Source: Serratia sp. AKBS12 (GTDB lineage Bacteria; Pseudomonadota; Gammaproteobacteria; Enterobacterales; Enterobacteriaceae). Taken from it: DNA of 64,000 nucleotides. The notes below the pieces were generated by a model that was not told where the DNA came from, did no database searches, and saw only the letters and a program-made list of their open reading frames with translations. Shown here one piece after another: positions 52,748 to 63,057 of this stretch. The stretch is from the NCBI RefSeq assembly GCF_024793895.1, contig NZ_JANUSB010000007.1, positions 124,001 to 188,000 on the forward strand, in the 5' to 3' direction. Both the position numbers and the translations under genes were made by a program. Positions within the stretch are counted from its first letter, which is position 1, and each line of letters begins with the position of its first letter.

Positions 52748-54358
52748 ATGATGACAAGTTCCTTGGCAAAATCGGGGATTCTGAAATTCGGCATTGGGCT
52801 GGTTGCGCTGACCGTTGCGGCCAGCGTACAGGCAAAAACGCTGGTTTACTGTTCTGAAGGTTCGCCGGAAGGCTTTAACCCGCAGCTGTTCACCTCCGGC
52901 ACTACCTATGACGCCAGTTCGGTACCTATCTATAACCGTCTGGTCGAATTCAAGATCGGCACCACCGAATTACAGCCGGGCCTGGCGGAAAAATGGGACG
53001 TCAGCGAAGATGGCAAAGTCTATACCTTCCACCTGCGCAAGGGCGTGAAGTGGCAAAGCACCAAAGGTTTCAAACCTACCCGTGATTTCAACGCTGATGA
53101 CGTGGTGTACTCCTTCGAACGTCAGCTGGATCCAAAGCACCCTTACCACAAGGTGTCCGGCGGCAGCTATGAGTACTTCCAGGGCATGGGCATGCAGGAT
53201 CTGATCGCCAAGATCGAAAAAGTGGACGACAATACCGTTCGTTTCACCCTGACCCGTCCGGAAGCACCGTTCCTGGCCGATCTGGGCATGGACTTCGCCT
53301 CGATCCTGTCTGCGGAATATGCCGACAACATGATGAAAGCCGGCACGCCGGAAAAAGTGGATCTGAATCCGGTCGGTACCGGTCCGTTCCAACTGCTGCA
53401 ATACCAGAAAGATTCCAAAATCCTCTACAAGGCGTTTGACGGCTTCTGGGGTACCAAGCCGAAGATCGATCGTCTGGTGTTCTCCATCACGCCGGATGCC
53501 TCGGTGCGTTATGCCAAACTGCAAAAGAACGAGTGTCAGGTCATGCCGTACCCGAACCCGGCTGACATCGCGCGTATGAAGCAGGACAAAAACATCAATC
53601 TGATGGAACAACCGGGGCTGAACGTCGGCTATGTGTCGTTCAACGTCGAGAAGAAACCGCTGGATAATGTGAAAGTGCGTCAGGCGCTGACCATGGCGGT
53701 AAACAAGCAGGCGATCATTGAAGCGGTGTATCAGGGGGCGGGCCAGGCGGCCAAAAACCTGATCCCGCCAACCATGTGGGGCTATAACGACGCGGTGCAA
53801 GACTACGCGTATGATCCAGCCAAAGCCAAGGAACTGCTGAAGGAAGCGGGTCTGCCGGACGGTTTCTCCATCGACCTGTGGGCGATGCCGGTACAGCGTC
53901 CGTACAACCCGAATGCCCGCCGCATGGCCGAGATGATTCAGTCCGACTGGGCGAAGATCGGCGTGAAAGCCAAAATCGTTTCCTATGAGTGGGGTGAATA
54001 CCTCAAGCGCGCCAAAGACGGCGAGCACCAGACGGTAATGATGGGCTGGACCGGCGACAACGGGGATCCGGACAACTTCTTCGCTACGCTGTTCAGCTGT
54101 GCGGCGGCCAAAGACGGTTCCAACTACTCTCGCTGGTGCGACAAGTCGTTTGAAGCGCTGATCCAGCCGGCGCGTGCCGAATCCGATCACAACAAGCGTA
54201 TCGAGCTGTACAAGCAGGCGCAGGTGGTGATGCACGATCAGGCGCCAGCGCTGATTGTCGCCCACTCGACCGTTTATGAGCCAGTGCGTAAAGAAGTTAA
54301 AGGTTACGTCGTGGATCCGCTGGGTAAACATCACTTTGAGAACGTTTCAGTCGATTGA
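52748..54358 (+). CDS. dppA: Dipeptide ABC transporter, periplasmic binding protein DppA
   Basis: The 536-residue protein has a signal peptide (about 1-29, ending SVQA) and mature start [29 protein letters not shown], as in E. coli DppA. It is a solute-binding protein family 5 member, with [30 protein letters not shown] and the tryptophan-rich [14 protein letters not shown] segment. It binds dipeptides (and heme, in relatives) in the periplasm for DppBCDF. It has acggag before ATG. The 130-base gap to dppB holds a hairpin, consistent with higher expression of dppA than of the membrane genes. Confidence 0.97.
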   Translation: MMTSSLAKSGILKFGIGLVALTVAASVQAKTLVYCSEGSPEGFNPQLFTSGTTYDASSVPIYNRLVEFKIGTTELQPGLAEKWDVSEDGKVYTFHLRKGVKWQSTKGFKPTRDFNADDVVYSFERQLDPKHPYHKVSGGSYEYFQGMGMQDLIAKIEKVDDNTVRFTLTRPEAPFLADLGMDFASILSAEYADNMMKAGTPEKVDLNPVGTGPFQLLQYQKDSKILYKAFDGFWGTKPKIDRLVFSITPDASVRYAKLQKNECQVMPYPNPADIARMKQDKNINLMEQPGLNVGYVSFNVEKKPLDNVKVRQALTMAVNKQAIIEAVYQGAGQAAKNLIPPTMWGYNDAVQDYAYDPAKAKELLKEAGLPDGFSIDLWAMPVQRPYNPNARRMAEMIQSDWAKIGVKAKIVSYEWGEYLKRAKDGEHQTVMMGWTGDNGDPDNFFATLFSCAAAKDGSNYSRWCDKSFEALIQPARAESDHNKRIELYKQAQVVMHDQAPALIVAHSTVYEPVRKEVKGYVVDPLGKHHFENVSVD

Positions 54359-54440
54359 TCAGCGGCCCGCCAACCGGGCCGACATCGACGCAGGGGTTTA
54401 CGCCTCAGCGGAAACATCGGAAGTATGTGAGCTTTAATAA

Positions 54441-54466
54441 GCCTGGCGGCCCACGAGCCGCCGGGC
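54441..54466 (+). terminator. Intercistronic hairpin between dppA and dppB
   Basis: gcctggcggc (54441-54450) pairs with gccgccgggc (54457-54466), 10 pairs with one G-U, 6-base loop, no T-run. It probably stabilises the dppA mRNA or partly stops transcription. Confidence 0.65.
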
Positions 54467-54488
54467 AACTATACAGAGAGTTCGGGAT

Positions 54489-55508
54489 ATGTTGCAGTTC
54501 ATACTCCGACGTTTGGGGTTAGTTATCCCAACGTTTATCGGCATTACCTTGCTGACTTTTGCATTCGTCCATATGATCCCCGGTGACCCGGTGACCATCA
54601 TGGCCGGGGAACGCGGGATATCCGCAGAGCGCCATGCGCAGATCATGGCCGAGATGGGGCTGGACAAGCCGCTCTATCAACAATACTTCACTTACGTCAC
54701 CAACGTGCTGCATGGCGATCTGGGGACGTCCCTCAAGAGCCGTATTTCCGTCTGGGACGAGTTCGTACCGCGCTTCAAGGCGACGCTGGAGCTGGGCATC
54801 TGCGCGATGATTTTCGCGGTGATTGTCGGCATACCGGTCGGCGTGCTGGCGGCGGTACGGCGAGGTTCCATCTTCGATCACACGGCGGTGGGCATTTCAC
54901 TGACCGGCTATTCCATGCCGATTTTCTGGTGGGGCATGATGCTGATCATGCTGGTCTCGGTACAGCTCAACCTGACGCCGGTGTCGGGGCGCATCAGCGA
55001 TACGGTGTTTCTTGACGACACCATGCCGCTGACCGGCTTTATGCTGATAGACACCCTGTTCTGGGGTGAACCGGGCGACTTCCTCGACGCGGTGATGCAC
55101 ATGATTCTGCCGGCCATCGTGCTGGGTACCATCCCGCTGGCGGTGATCGTGCGTATGACCCGTTCCTCGATGCTGGAAGTGCTGGGCGAGGATTACATCC
55201 GCACCGCGCGCGCCAAGGGCGTAAGCCGCATGCGGGTGATTGTGGTACATGCGCTGCGTAACGCACTGTTGCCGGTGGTGACGGTGATCGGCCTGCAGGT
55301 CGGCACCATGCTGGCCGGGGCGATCCTGACCGAAACCATCTTCTCCTGGCCGGGGCTCGGCCGTTGGTTGATGGATGCGCTGCAACGCCGAGACTATCCG
55401 GTGGTGCAAGGGGGCGTGCTGCTGGTCGCCTGTATGATCATTCTGGTTAACCTGCTGGTAGACGTGCTCTACGGCGTGGTCAACCCACGTATTCGTCACA
55501 AGAAATAA
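54489..55508 (+). CDS. dppB: Dipeptide ABC transporter permease DppB
   Basis: The 339-residue permease has six membrane helices and starts MLQFILRRLGLVIPTFIGITLLTF. The binding-protein-dependent transport signature is present (EDYIRTARAKGVSRMRVIVVHALRNALLPVVT, with the EAA loop). It pairs with DppC to form the dipeptide channel. Length and sequence match E. coli DppB. agagagttcggg precedes the ATG. dppC follows after 11 bases. Confidence 0.97.
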   Translation: MLQFILRRLGLVIPTFIGITLLTFAFVHMIPGDPVTIMAGERGISAERHAQIMAEMGLDKPLYQQYFTYVTNVLHGDLGTSLKSRISVWDEFVPRFKATLELGICAMIFAVIVGIPVGVLAAVRRGSIFDHTAVGISLTGYSMPIFWWGMMLIMLVSVQLNLTPVSGRISDTVFLDDTMPLTGFMLIDTLFWGEPGDFLDAVMHMILPAIVLGTIPLAVIVRMTRSSMLEVLGEDYIRTARAKGVSRMRVIVVHALRNALLPVVTVIGLQVGTMLAGAILTETIFSWPGLGRWLMDALQRRDYPVVQGGVLLVACMIILVNLLVDVLYGVVNPRIRHKK

Positions 55509-55519
55509 GAGGCGCCGCG

Positions 55520-56422
55520 ATGACTCAAGTGACCGAGCCGGTAGTAACCGGCGCGCCGAAGCCAATGACCCCATTGCAGGAGTTTTGGCACTATTTCAAG
55601 CGCAATAAAGGGGCCGTTGTCGGCCTGGTATACATTATTCTGATGTTCGTGATCGCCATCGGCGCGGGCTTCCTGGCGCCGCACGCGCCGGCCGAGCAGT
55701 TCCGCGACGCATTGCTCAAGCCCCCGGTCTGGCAAGACGGCGGCAGCTGGCAATACATTCTCGGCACCGACGATGTGGGGCGCGACGTGCTGTCGCGTCT
55801 GATGTACGGCGCCCGCCTATCACTGCTGGTCGGCTGTCTGGTGGTGGTGCTGTCGCTGATCATGGGGGTGATTTTCGGCCTGCTGGCCGGCTACTTTGGC
55901 GGCGTGGTGGATGCGATTATCATGCGCATCGTCGATATCATGCTGGCGTTGCCAAGCCTGTTGCTGGCACTGGTGCTGGTGGCGGTATTTGGCCCGTCTA
56001 TCGTCAATGCTTCACTGGCGCTGACCTTCGTCGCCCTGCCGCACTATGTGCGCCTGACGCGCGCGGCGGTGCTGGTGGAAGTCAACCGTGACTACGTTAC
56101 CGCTTCCCGCGTGGCGGGGGCCGGCGCGCTGCGCCAGATGTTCGTCAACATTTTGCCGAACTGTCTGGCTCCGCTGATCGTGCAGGCTTCGCTGGGTTTT
56201 TCCAACGCTATTCTCGATATGGCCGCTCTCGGCTTCCTCGGCATGGGTGCACAGCCGCCAACGCCAGAATGGGGCACTATGCTCTCCGACGTGCTGCAGT
56301 TCGCACAAAGCGCCTGGTGGGTCGTGACCTTCCCCGGCGTGGCGATCCTGCTGACGGTACTGGCGTTTAACCTGATGGGGGACGGCCTGCGTGATGCCCT
56401 CGACCCCAAACTCAAGCAGTAA
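55520..56422 (+). CDS. dppC: Dipeptide ABC transporter permease DppC
   Basis: The 300-residue permease has an N-terminal cytoplasmic segment, six membrane helices, the [18 protein letters not shown] motif of OppC-like permeases, and the EAA loop ([24 protein letters not shown]). It pairs with DppB. A gaggcgccgcg sequence precedes the ATG. dppD begins 14 bases later. Confidence 0.97.
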   Translation: MTQVTEPVVTGAPKPMTPLQEFWHYFKRNKGAVVGLVYIILMFVIAIGAGFLAPHAPAEQFRDALLKPPVWQDGGSWQYILGTDDVGRDVLSRLMYGARLSLLVGCLVVVLSLIMGVIFGLLAGYFGGVVDAIIMRIVDIMLALPSLLLALVLVAVFGPSIVNASLALTFVALPHYVRLTRAAVLVEVNRDYVTASRVAGAGALRQMFVNILPNCLAPLIVQASLGFSNAILDMAALGFLGMGAQPPTPEWGTMLSDVLQFAQSAWWVVTFPGVAILLTVLAFNLMGDGLRDALDPKLKQ

Positions 56423-56436
56423 CCGAGGACCCGAAC

Positions 56437-57417
56437 ATGGCGTTATTGAATGTAGACAAGCTTTCGGTGCACTTCGGTGACGAAGGCACGCCGTTTCGCG
56501 CGGTAGACCGAATCAGTTACAGCGTGGAACAGGGGCAGGTGGTCGGCATCGTCGGCGAATCCGGCTCCGGAAAATCGGTCAGTTCGCTGGCCATCATGGG
56601 CTTGATCGACTATCCCGGCAAAGTGATGGCCGACAAGCTGGAATTCAACGGGCAGGACCTGCGCAAGATCTCCGAAAAAGAGCGTCGTCAACTGGTGGGC
56701 TCCGAAGTGGCGATGATTTTCCAGGATCCGATGACCAGCCTTAACCCGTGCTACACCGTCGGTTTCCAAATCATGGAAGCGCTGAAGGTACATCAGGGCG
56801 GCAACCGTCGTACCCGTCGCCAACGCGCCATCGACTTGCTGAACCAGGTGGGTATCCCCGATCCGGCTTCGCGGCTGGATGTGTATCCGCACCAGCTTTC
56901 CGGTGGTATGAGCCAGCGCGTGATGATCGCCATGGCGATCGCCTGTCGGCCAAAATTGCTGATTGCCGATGAGCCGACCACCGCGCTCGACGTGACCATT
57001 CAGGCGCAGATCATTGAGCTGCTGCTTGAGCTGCAACAGCGTGAAAATATGGCGCTGCTGCTGATCACTCACGATCTGGCTCTGGTGGCCGAGGCGGCGC
57101 ATCAAATTATTGTGATGTACGCCGGGCAGGTGGTGGAATCCGGCAAGGCGGCGGAAATCTTCCGCGCGCCGCGCCACCCGTACACCCAGGCGTTGTTGCG
57201 CGCGCTGCCGGAATTCGCGGCCGACAAGGCGCGTCTGGCGTCGTTGCCGGGCGTGGTACCGGGCAAATATGACCGGCCAGGTGGCTGTTTGCTCAATCCG
57301 CGTTGCCCGTATGCCACCGAGCGTTGCCGCCAAGAGGAGCCGGAACTGCGCAGCATTCCCGGTCGCCAGGTTAAATGTCACACACCGCTGGATGATGCGG
57401 GGAGGCCGACCGTATGA
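56437..57417 (+). CDS. dppD: Dipeptide ABC transporter ATP-binding protein DppD
   Basis: The 326-residue ATPase has Walker A GESGSGKS (near residue 43), signature [17 protein letters not shown], Walker [13 protein letters not shown] and an H-loop LLITHDLAL. The C-terminal oligopeptide-transporter domain ([23 protein letters not shown]) carries four cysteines that bind an iron-sulfur cluster in relatives. It pairs with DppF. It overlaps dppF by 4 bases (ATGA), indicating coupling. Confidence 0.97.
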   Translation: MALLNVDKLSVHFGDEGTPFRAVDRISYSVEQGQVVGIVGESGSGKSVSSLAIMGLIDYPGKVMADKLEFNGQDLRKISEKERRQLVGSEVAMIFQDPMTSLNPCYTVGFQIMEALKVHQGGNRRTRRQRAIDLLNQVGIPDPASRLDVYPHQLSGGMSQRVMIAMAIACRPKLLIADEPTTALDVTIQAQIIELLLELQQRENMALLLITHDLALVAEAAHQIIVMYAGQVVESGKAAEIFRAPRHPYTQALLRALPEFAADKARLASLPGVVPGKYDRPGGCLLNPRCPYATERCRQEEPELRSIPGRQVKCHTPLDDAGRPTV

Positions 57418-58409
57418 GCCAGAATCAACCCTTGTTGCAGGCCATTGACCTGAAAAAACACTACCCGGTCAAGAAGGGGCTGTTTGCGCCGGAACGGCTG
57501 GTAAAAGCGCTGGATGGCGTTTCCTTTGATCTCGAACGCGGCAAAACGCTGGCGGTGGTGGGGGAGTCCGGCTGCGGGAAATCAACCCTGGGTCGGCTGT
57601 TGACCATGATCGAAGTGCCGACCGGCGGCGAACTGTATTATCAAGGCCAGGATCTGCTGAAACCGGACGTCACCGCAGAAAAACTGCGCCGTCAGAAGAT
57701 CCAGATTGTGTTCCAGAATCCTTACGGATCGCTCAACCCACGCAAGAAGGTTGGACAGATCCTCGAGGAACCGTTGTTGATCAACACCACCTTGAGCACC
57801 GCCGAGCGGCGAGAAAAAGCCCTGGCGATGATGGCCAAGGTCGGCCTGAAGACCGAGCATTACGATCGCTATCCGCACATGTTTTCCGGCGGTCAGCGGC
57901 AGCGTATCGCCATCGCGCGTGGGCTGATGCTCAACCCGGACGTGGTGATTGCCGATGAACCGGTGTCGGCGCTGGACGTATCGGTGCGGGCGCAGGTGCT
58001 GAACCTGATGATGGATTTACAGCAGGAACTTGGCCTGTCATACGTGTTCATTTCGCACGATCTGTCGGTGGTGGAGCACATTGCCGATGAAGTGATGGTG
58101 ATGTACCTCGGCCGCTGTGTGGAGAAGGGCAGCAAAGATGCCATCTTCAACAATCCGCGTCATCCGTATACCCAGGCGCTGTTGTCTGCGACGCCGCGCC
58201 TGAACCCGGATATGCGGCGCGAACGCATCAAGCTGACCGGCGAACTGCCAAGCCCGATGAACCCGCCACCGGGCTGTGCGTTCAACGCCCGTTGCCGTCG
58301 CGCGTTCGGCACCTGTAGCCAGTTGCAGCCGCAGCTGCGACAGTACGGCGATCAAATGGTGGCCTGCTTTGCCGTCGATCAGGATGAACAGGAGCAGCAA
58401 AGCGCCTGA
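57414..58409 (+). CDS. dppF: Dipeptide ABC transporter ATP-binding protein DppF
   Basis: The 331-residue ATPase has Walker [10 protein letters not shown], signature [15 protein letters not shown], Walker [14 protein letters not shown]-loop [14 protein letters not shown], and the C-terminal oligopeptide domain with [18 protein letters not shown]. It completes the DppBCDF importer. It is followed by a strong terminator at 58438. Confidence 0.97.
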   Translation: MSQNQPLLQAIDLKKHYPVKKGLFAPERLVKALDGVSFDLERGKTLAVVGESGCGKSTLGRLLTMIEVPTGGELYYQGQDLLKPDVTAEKLRRQKIQIVFQNPYGSLNPRKKVGQILEEPLLINTTLSTAERREKALAMMAKVGLKTEHYDRYPHMFSGGQRQRIAIARGLMLNPDVVIADEPVSALDVSVRAQVLNLMMDLQQELGLSYVFISHDLSVVEHIADEVMVMYLGRCVEKGSKDAIFNNPRHPYTQALLSATPRLNPDMRRERIKLTGELPSPMNPPPGCAFNARCRRAFGTCSQLQPQLRQYGDQMVACFAVDQDEQEQQSA

Positions 58410-58437
58410 CGTTTTGATTGATGGTGGTGGTAGCGTG

Positions 58438-58470
58438 ATGCCGCTCGGTTAAACCCGAGCGGCATTTTTT
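58438..58470 (+). terminator. Rho-independent terminator of dppABCDF
   Basis: atgccgctcgg (58438-58448) pairs with ccgagcggcat (58455-58465), followed by six T. It lies 28 bases after the dppF stop and 48 before the convergent bcsG stop. Confidence 0.92.
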
Positions 58471-58518
58471 ATCGGTATGATCCGGCGTCAGGCGATGGGA
58501 ACCGCCCGTGGTGAGGGA

Positions 58519-60174
58519 TTATTGCGGGTAAGGCACCCAATCACCGCCGTTCAGCCTGATATACGACTTGCCTTGATACTGCATTACGATGGCGTTGTCG
58601 TTTTCCGAAATAATCGCGGTTTGCGGCAGGCTTTGGGTCAGCGTTTGCCAATCGACGGCCGAGGCGGTAAACGCCTTGCCGTCCACCAGGCGAGATACCA
58701 GCTCCGAAATTGCCAGATAGCTGCTTGGCGTTTTGATCTGCAACGGGCTGCCCTGATGCGGCGCCTTCATGCCCACCAGCTTGATGCCGACCGGAATATG
58801 GGTGATGCTCGGACTTGGGATATCGCGCAGGCCGGACATCTGCATTTTGTCGCCCACCAGCGCCGCGCCGTGTTCCGGCACGATCACCACCATCACTTTG
58901 CGTCCGGATTTCTCCAGTTCGTCGAGGAAGGTATTGAGCTGATCGAACAGTTTTTGCGCCCGAGGCGCGTATTCGGCTGTTTTCTTCGAGCCGACAAACC
59001 GGTTGCCGTCATGCAGCGGGATGATGTTAAAGAAGGTGGCGCTGCGACTGTCGCCGGCTTTGGTCTGCTGATCCAGCCAGCGGTTGAGCAGTTCCAGATC
59101 GTTGAAAATCGGCTCGCCGTCAAACGATGCCAGTTCATTGCTGACGCCGGCTTGCGATATCAGTGGAGCCTGCATGCCACCCTGCTCGCGCAGTTCTTTC
59201 AGATAATTGCCGAACACCCCGGAGTGGTCCATCATCAGCTGTTGTTTAAAGCCGAGTTTTGAAAGATTATCAAACAGATAACATTGCTGATTCACCGGTT
59301 GATACAGATCGCGATGCGACGGTTGGCCACAGCTGGCGCGCAGCAGGCGTATCGACGCCGGGCCGCTGTAGGCGGTGGCCGAATTGAAGTTGTCGAACAT
59401 GATGTCCATCTTCGCCCACAGCGGATGGTTTTCCAGCTTGGAGGCTTCGATATCCGACCAGGCCAGCGAGCAGATATTGATCACCAATAGGTCGAACGGC
59501 TGGGCGTCGTCCGGCAGCGCGGTTGGGAAAGCGGTAGTGCGGCCCTTTTCGCGATCGTAAAACTGATTCAGATAGGCGGTCAGGTTGGCGTTGGTCGGCG
59601 GGCCGCTGGCCGCTGGCAGGTTGCTGCCGGCGGCGGCGGTCGGTGCCGGAGCGGTGGCCGGATCTGGCGTGGCGGCGGTGGTGGTGGTAGGCAACAGCGA
59701 AATCGCCGGACCTCCGATGGCCAGCACGTTCAGCCACACCATGGCCGCGACGGTAAATACCGTGACCCGCAGCCACTGTGCCAGGAACAGATAGGCCACC
59801 AGCATCACGAAGGCGGCTCCCACCATCTGCCAGTTGATAAAGCGGTTCACCAGTTCAAGCAGATAGTCGGTGCTAAAGCCGGTTAGCTGCGACCCCTGGC
59901 TGAGTATGCTGCTGATCCCCGGCAGCCAGGTATCATGATAAAACAGCCCCAGACCGATCGGGAGCGCCAGCCAGTGCCGCCAGCGGTGCAGGCGCATGGC
60001 CGGGATAGGCATCAGCAGGAAGGCCATAAACACCAGGTTGGCCAACGGGTGGAAATTCAGATAGCCGAACCACAGCAGGCCGAATTTGGCCAAAAAGTAA
60101 TAGTTCCAGCCACCCAGCCCACGCCAGTAGCGCCACAGAGCATTATCGTTTTGCGTATTGTTTTTATCATTCAT
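58519..60174 (-). CDS. bcsG: Cellulose phosphoethanolamine transferase BcsG
   Basis: The 551-residue protein has N-terminal membrane helices (to about residue 155), a low-complexity Thr/Pro/Ala linker (162-193), and a periplasmic alkaline-phosphatase-fold domain. LLRASCGQPSH contains Ser281, which aligns with the nucleophile Ser of E. coli BcsG. VVIVPEHGAALVGDKMQM carries the metal-binding Glu-His. It transfers phosphoethanolamine onto cellulose. The ATG overlaps the bcsF stop by 4 bases. The linker is longer and more Pro/Ala/Thr-rich than usual. Confidence 0.94.
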   Translation of the reverse strand: MNDKNNTQNDNALWRYWRGLGGWNYYFLAKFGLLWFGYLNFHPLANLVFMAFLLMPIPAMRLHRWRHWLALPIGLGLFYHDTWLPGISSILSQGSQLTGFSTDYLLELVNRFINWQMVGAAFVMLVAYLFLAQWLRVTVFTVAAMVWLNVLAIGGPAISLLPTTTTAATPDPATAPAPTAAAGSNLPAASGPPTNANLTAYLNQFYDREKGRTTAFPTALPDDAQPFDLLVINICSLAWSDIEASKLENHPLWAKMDIMFDNFNSATAYSGPASIRLLRASCGQPSHRDLYQPVNQQCYLFDNLSKLGFKQQLMMDHSGVFGNYLKELREQGGMQAPLISQAGVSNELASFDGEPIFNDLELLNRWLDQQTKAGDSRSATFFNIIPLHDGNRFVGSKKTAEYAPRAQKLFDQLNTFLDELEKSGRKVMVVIVPEHGAALVGDKMQMSGLRDIPSPSITHIPVGIKLVGMKAPHQGSPLQIKTPSSYLAISELVSRLVDGKAFTASAVDWQTLTQSLPQTAIISENDNAIVMQYQGKSYIRLNGGDWVPYPQ

Positions 60175-60374
60175 GATTGTTTTTTGCGCTTAATCTGGAA
60201 AGAGGAGCCGTCGCGCACCCACAGGCCGGCCGATTTCAAATAACGCGGTGAGAACAGCAGATTTTGCCAGCGTTGCCGCCAGTGCGGGTAGCGGCGATGT
60301 AGCGCATAGCCCAGCGGAATGAAAAATAGCGCGCACAGTATTATCAACTGCACGATATCGGTCAGGTTCAGCAT
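60171..60374 (-). CDS. bcsF: Cellulose biosynthesis protein BcsF
   Basis: A 67-residue single-pass membrane protein (helix about residues 5-25, IVQLIILCALFFIPLGYAL) with a basic cytoplasmic tail, as in E. coli BcsF (63 residues). BcsF recruits BcsE to the membrane and helps BcsG. It overlaps both bcsE (7 bases) and bcsG (4 bases), a tightly coupled arrangement. Confidence 0.9.
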   Translation of the reverse strand: MLNLTDIVQLIILCALFFIPLGYALHRRYPHWRQRWQNLLFSPRYLKSAGLWVRDGSSFQIKRKKQS

Positions 60375-61930
60375 GGCGAATCCTCCTGGCTGCCGTCAAT
60401 CAGGTTGAACGCAACCGGCTGGCGGCGCGTCGCCGGGCTGGCAACGGCAGCAGCGGCGATCGGCTTGGCGAGCAGCGGCGCTTCCTGCCGTGCGGCCATG
60501 GCGTTGCCGTGGGCCAGGCGCTTGATTTCCGCCACGATATCAACGTCCATATGCCAAACCAGCTGATTGCTGAAGGCTTCGCTCACCGGCAGGCGGCAAA
60601 TATGCTTCATTGCGGTATCCAGATCGTTGATGCGGCAGGTGGAAAGGAACAGGAACAGCCGCCCTTGCGCCACGGTCATCACGTCGCCGAAACGTCGCAT
60701 ATGGCACAGCGTCATTGCCTGTTCGGCGCGCAGGCCCGGTGCCGGGCGCAGTGCGACCATCACGCCCTTACCGTCTTCCGGCAGCAGCGTGTTGCCCATC
60801 AATGACAGTACCGCCTGGCTGAAATCATCGGATCGCAGATAGCCCTTCAACTGCAACGGCCGCAGACCGGCCAGCAGGGCGTCGATATCCGCCGGCACGT
60901 GGCGCGAATAGCGCTGGCCCTGAATGCCTTCCAGCATGGTCAGAAAACGCGACAGCGGAGCCACGTGCGGCACGATCAGATTGGCGCCGCAGGCCAGCAG
61001 GAGGCGCTCATCGCTGTAACGCAGGCTGGCGTTCATTTCGCGCACCACGATTTTCAGTCCGTTACCGCGACTGCGGCGCAGATTGTGAATCTGATGCGCC
61101 AGCGCGTCGATCTGATCGCTCTGGTATAACGAAAATATCAGCGTCGCCGACAGGGTCAGCATGCCGTGTTGCGCCAGCAACGCGTTGCTTTCCAGCAATT
61201 GCCAGTGGGCAGACAGCGGCGGTGCGCCTTCCAGAATGCTGTGCTCCGCCAAATACAGGTGATCGTCATTGTGCGCTACGCTCGGCGACGGCTTGCTGTT
61301 TTCATCTTCGCCTTGCCAGCCGTGCTCTGCGGGGTACAGCGTGATTAACTGATTGGCGTTGATGCCATTGGCGGTGCTCCACCAGTTAACCAGGTATTGC
61401 GCGCTGTCCTGCTGCCATTGCAGGTTGGCCAAACCGTCCAGCAACCGATGCTGGCTACCGAGCTGGCCGCGTAATTTATTCACGCCGCTGCCGTGGCTGA
61501 GGGTAACCAGGGTACATCCCTGACGGCGTAGCCAACGGCCAAGGCTGGCTATCCAGCTTTGGATCTCCTCGCGGGTGAAGGTCTGCCACAGGCTGGCATG
61601 CGCCAGCAGGATCAACAATCGGTTCTGCGGTTTCAGCGTGCGCATCAGATCGTCACTGAAATGCAATAGCGCGGCCTTTTGCTCCGGCAGCGTATACAGC
61701 GGCAGTTTGTTTAATCTGGCGGAGGTTAGAGAATTCAGCACCTTATCCGGCTTTTCGCCGCTGCAAATCAGCGCCGCTCGAGCGGATTCCGGCTGCGCGG
61801 AAATTATTTGCCGACACAGGAGCTCGGCGTCTCTTTGGCGATCGATATTAACCCAATAAAATCCCGGGGATTGCATGACAGAAAGTTCTTCCCAAATCTG
61901 TCGAATTCCTAATGAGAAAGCGTGCGCCAT
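60368..61930 (-). CDS. bcsE: c-di-GMP-binding cellulose regulator BcsE
   Basis: The 520-residue cytoplasmic protein aligns with E. coli BcsE from its start: FSLGIRQIWEELSVMQSPGF and NIDRQRDAELL match the E. coli N-terminus. The RxGD c-di-GMP motif is RFGD at residues 413-416. SILEGAPPLSAHWQLLESN and ASLRYSDERLLLACGANLIV are conserved. It binds c-di-GMP and boosts cellulose synthesis with BcsF. It is divergent from bcsR across a 203-base AT-rich promoter region. Confidence 0.94.
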   Translation of the reverse strand: MAHAFSLGIRQIWEELSVMQSPGFYWVNIDRQRDAELLCRQIISAQPESARAALICSGEKPDKVLNSLTSARLNKLPLYTLPEQKAALLHFSDDLMRTLKPQNRLLILLAHASLWQTFTREEIQSWIASLGRWLRRQGCTLVTLSHGSGVNKLRGQLGSQHRLLDGLANLQWQQDSAQYLVNWWSTANGINANQLITLYPAEHGWQGEDENSKPSPSVAHNDDHLYLAEHSILEGAPPLSAHWQLLESNALLAQHGMLTLSATLIFSLYQSDQIDALAHQIHNLRRSRGNGLKIVVREMNASLRYSDERLLLACGANLIVPHVAPLSRFLTMLEGIQGQRYSRHVPADIDALLAGLRPLQLKGYLRSDDFSQAVLSLMGNTLLPEDGKGVMVALRPAPGLRAEQAMTLCHMRRFGDVMTVAQGRLFLFLSTCRINDLDTAMKHICRLPVSEAFSNQLVWHMDVDIVAEIKRLAHGNAMAARQEAPLLAKPIAAAAVASPATRRQPVAFNLIDGSQEDSPC

Positions 61931-62079
61931 AGGTGTTTTCTACTTTCGTTGAGAAGGCCGCGGGTCAATATCTGGAAACTAGAATTACCGAATAAACGAT
62001 TGTAACATTGCAGCCAATAATAACAAACAACCGGCATTGTGTAATAATATCCGTTAGGATTCATCTTATTGGCTATTTT

Positions 62080-62108
62080 TTTACATACTATTGCTATAGT
62101 TATATAAC
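62080..62108 (+). promoter_or_regulatory. Candidate bcsRQA promoter
   Basis: TTTACA (62080-62085) and TATAAC (62103-62108) are separated by 17 bases in the AT-rich divergent region, 26 bases before the bcsR start. Confidence 0.5.
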
Positions 62109-62133
62109 ACTAGCCTATTTTCGAGGCGGCAGG

Positions 62134-62325
62134 ATGAATAATCAACCAACGCGCTTAAACGCGGTTTTGGCCTCACAGGCACCGGACGATCTAGAAACGT
62201 TGCGCCACGTTTTCGCCCTACCGCAATTACATTATATTGATATTTCCCGCCAGGAACGTTTGGCGCAAATGATGGCGCGTTGGCCATTATTGGAAGAATT
62301 ATCCCAGAAATCAGGGAGTCACTAA
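62134..62325 (+). CDS. bcsR: Cellulose biosynthesis protein BcsR
   Basis: A 63-residue protein from the ATG at 62134, which follows ggcagg; an upstream in-frame start is rejected. The family pattern is present: DDLETLRHVFALPQLHYIDISRQERL, then a helical MMARWPLLEEL. BcsR binds BcsQ and supports assembly of the cellulose secretion complex. The bcsQ start lies 3 bases after the stop. Confidence 0.9.
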   Translation: MNNQPTRLNAVLASQAPDDLETLRHVFALPQLHYIDISRQERLAQMMARWPLLEELSQKSGSH

Positions 62326-62328
62326 TAT

Positions 62329-63057
62329 ATGCCGGTGATTGCGCTACAAGGGATTCGAGGCGGAATTGGCGCGACGTCGGTAACGGCGGCGCTGGCCTGG
62401 GCATTACGGCAATTAGGTGAAACAACGCTGGCCATTGATGCGTCGCCGGATAATTTATTACGCCTACATTTCAACACCCCCTTTTCGCTGGCGCGAGGTT
62501 GGGCGCGGGCAGAGCTGGACGGTGCCGACTGGCGTCAGGGGGCGATGCGCTACTGCGAAAAGCTCGACTTTTTGCCCTTTGGCCAGTTGGATGCCGTAGA
62601 ACGTCAACAACATTGCCAAAACTCTGACATATCCTGGGCTCGGCGGCTGGAGCAATTGCAACACAGCGGGCAGCATCGCTGGATCCTGCTGGACGTACCG
62701 GCGGTTGACAATGCACAGACGCGCCAGGCGCTGAGCGCCGCCGATCGGGTGTTTGTCCTGCTGACGCCCGACGCCAACTGCCACGCCCGTCTGCATCAGC
62801 AGTTGCTGCCGGGCAATGGCCATTTTTTGATTAACCATTACTCGTCTGCCAGCCAGCTACAGCAGGATTTGCATCAGCTGTGGCTGCAAACGCTGAACGG
62901 CCTGCTGCCGATGGTCATTCACCGCGACGAGGCGCTGGCTGAAGCCATGGCGGTGAAACAGCCGCTGGGTGAGTACCGTCCGGACAGCCTGGCTGCTGAC
63001 GAAGTGCTGACGCTGGCGAACTGGTGTCTGCTCAACCTGCGGGATGCCGGACAATGA
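62329..63057 (+). CDS. bcsQ: Cellulose biosynthesis ParA-like ATPase BcsQ
   Basis: The 242-residue protein has a deviant P-loop GIRGGIGATSVTAALAWAL at residues 8-26, lacking the usual Walker A lysine, as in E. coli BcsQ. LAIDASPDNLLRLHFNTPFS and LIHRDEALAEAMAVKQPLGEYR are strongly conserved. BcsQ sits at the pole with BcsR/BcsE and is essential for cellulose secretion. The gene is intact here, unlike the nonsense allele known in some E. coli K-12 strains. Its stop overlaps the bcsA start (ATGA). Confidence 0.94.
   Translation: MPVIALQGIRGGIGATSVTAALAWALRQLGETTLAIDASPDNLLRLHFNTPFSLARGWARAELDGADWRQGAMRYCEKLDFLPFGQLDAVERQQHCQNSDISWARRLEQLQHSGQHRWILLDVPAVDNAQTRQALSAADRVFVLLTPDANCHARLHQQLLPGNGHFLINHYSSASQLQQDLHQLWLQTLNGLLPMVIHRDEALAEAMAVKQPLGEYRPDSLAADEVLTLANWCLLNLRDAGQ

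Noticed and set aside
52970-54334. Antisense frame of 454 codons opposite dppA
   Set aside because: DppA is unambiguous on the plus strand. The antisense product has no recognisable domain.
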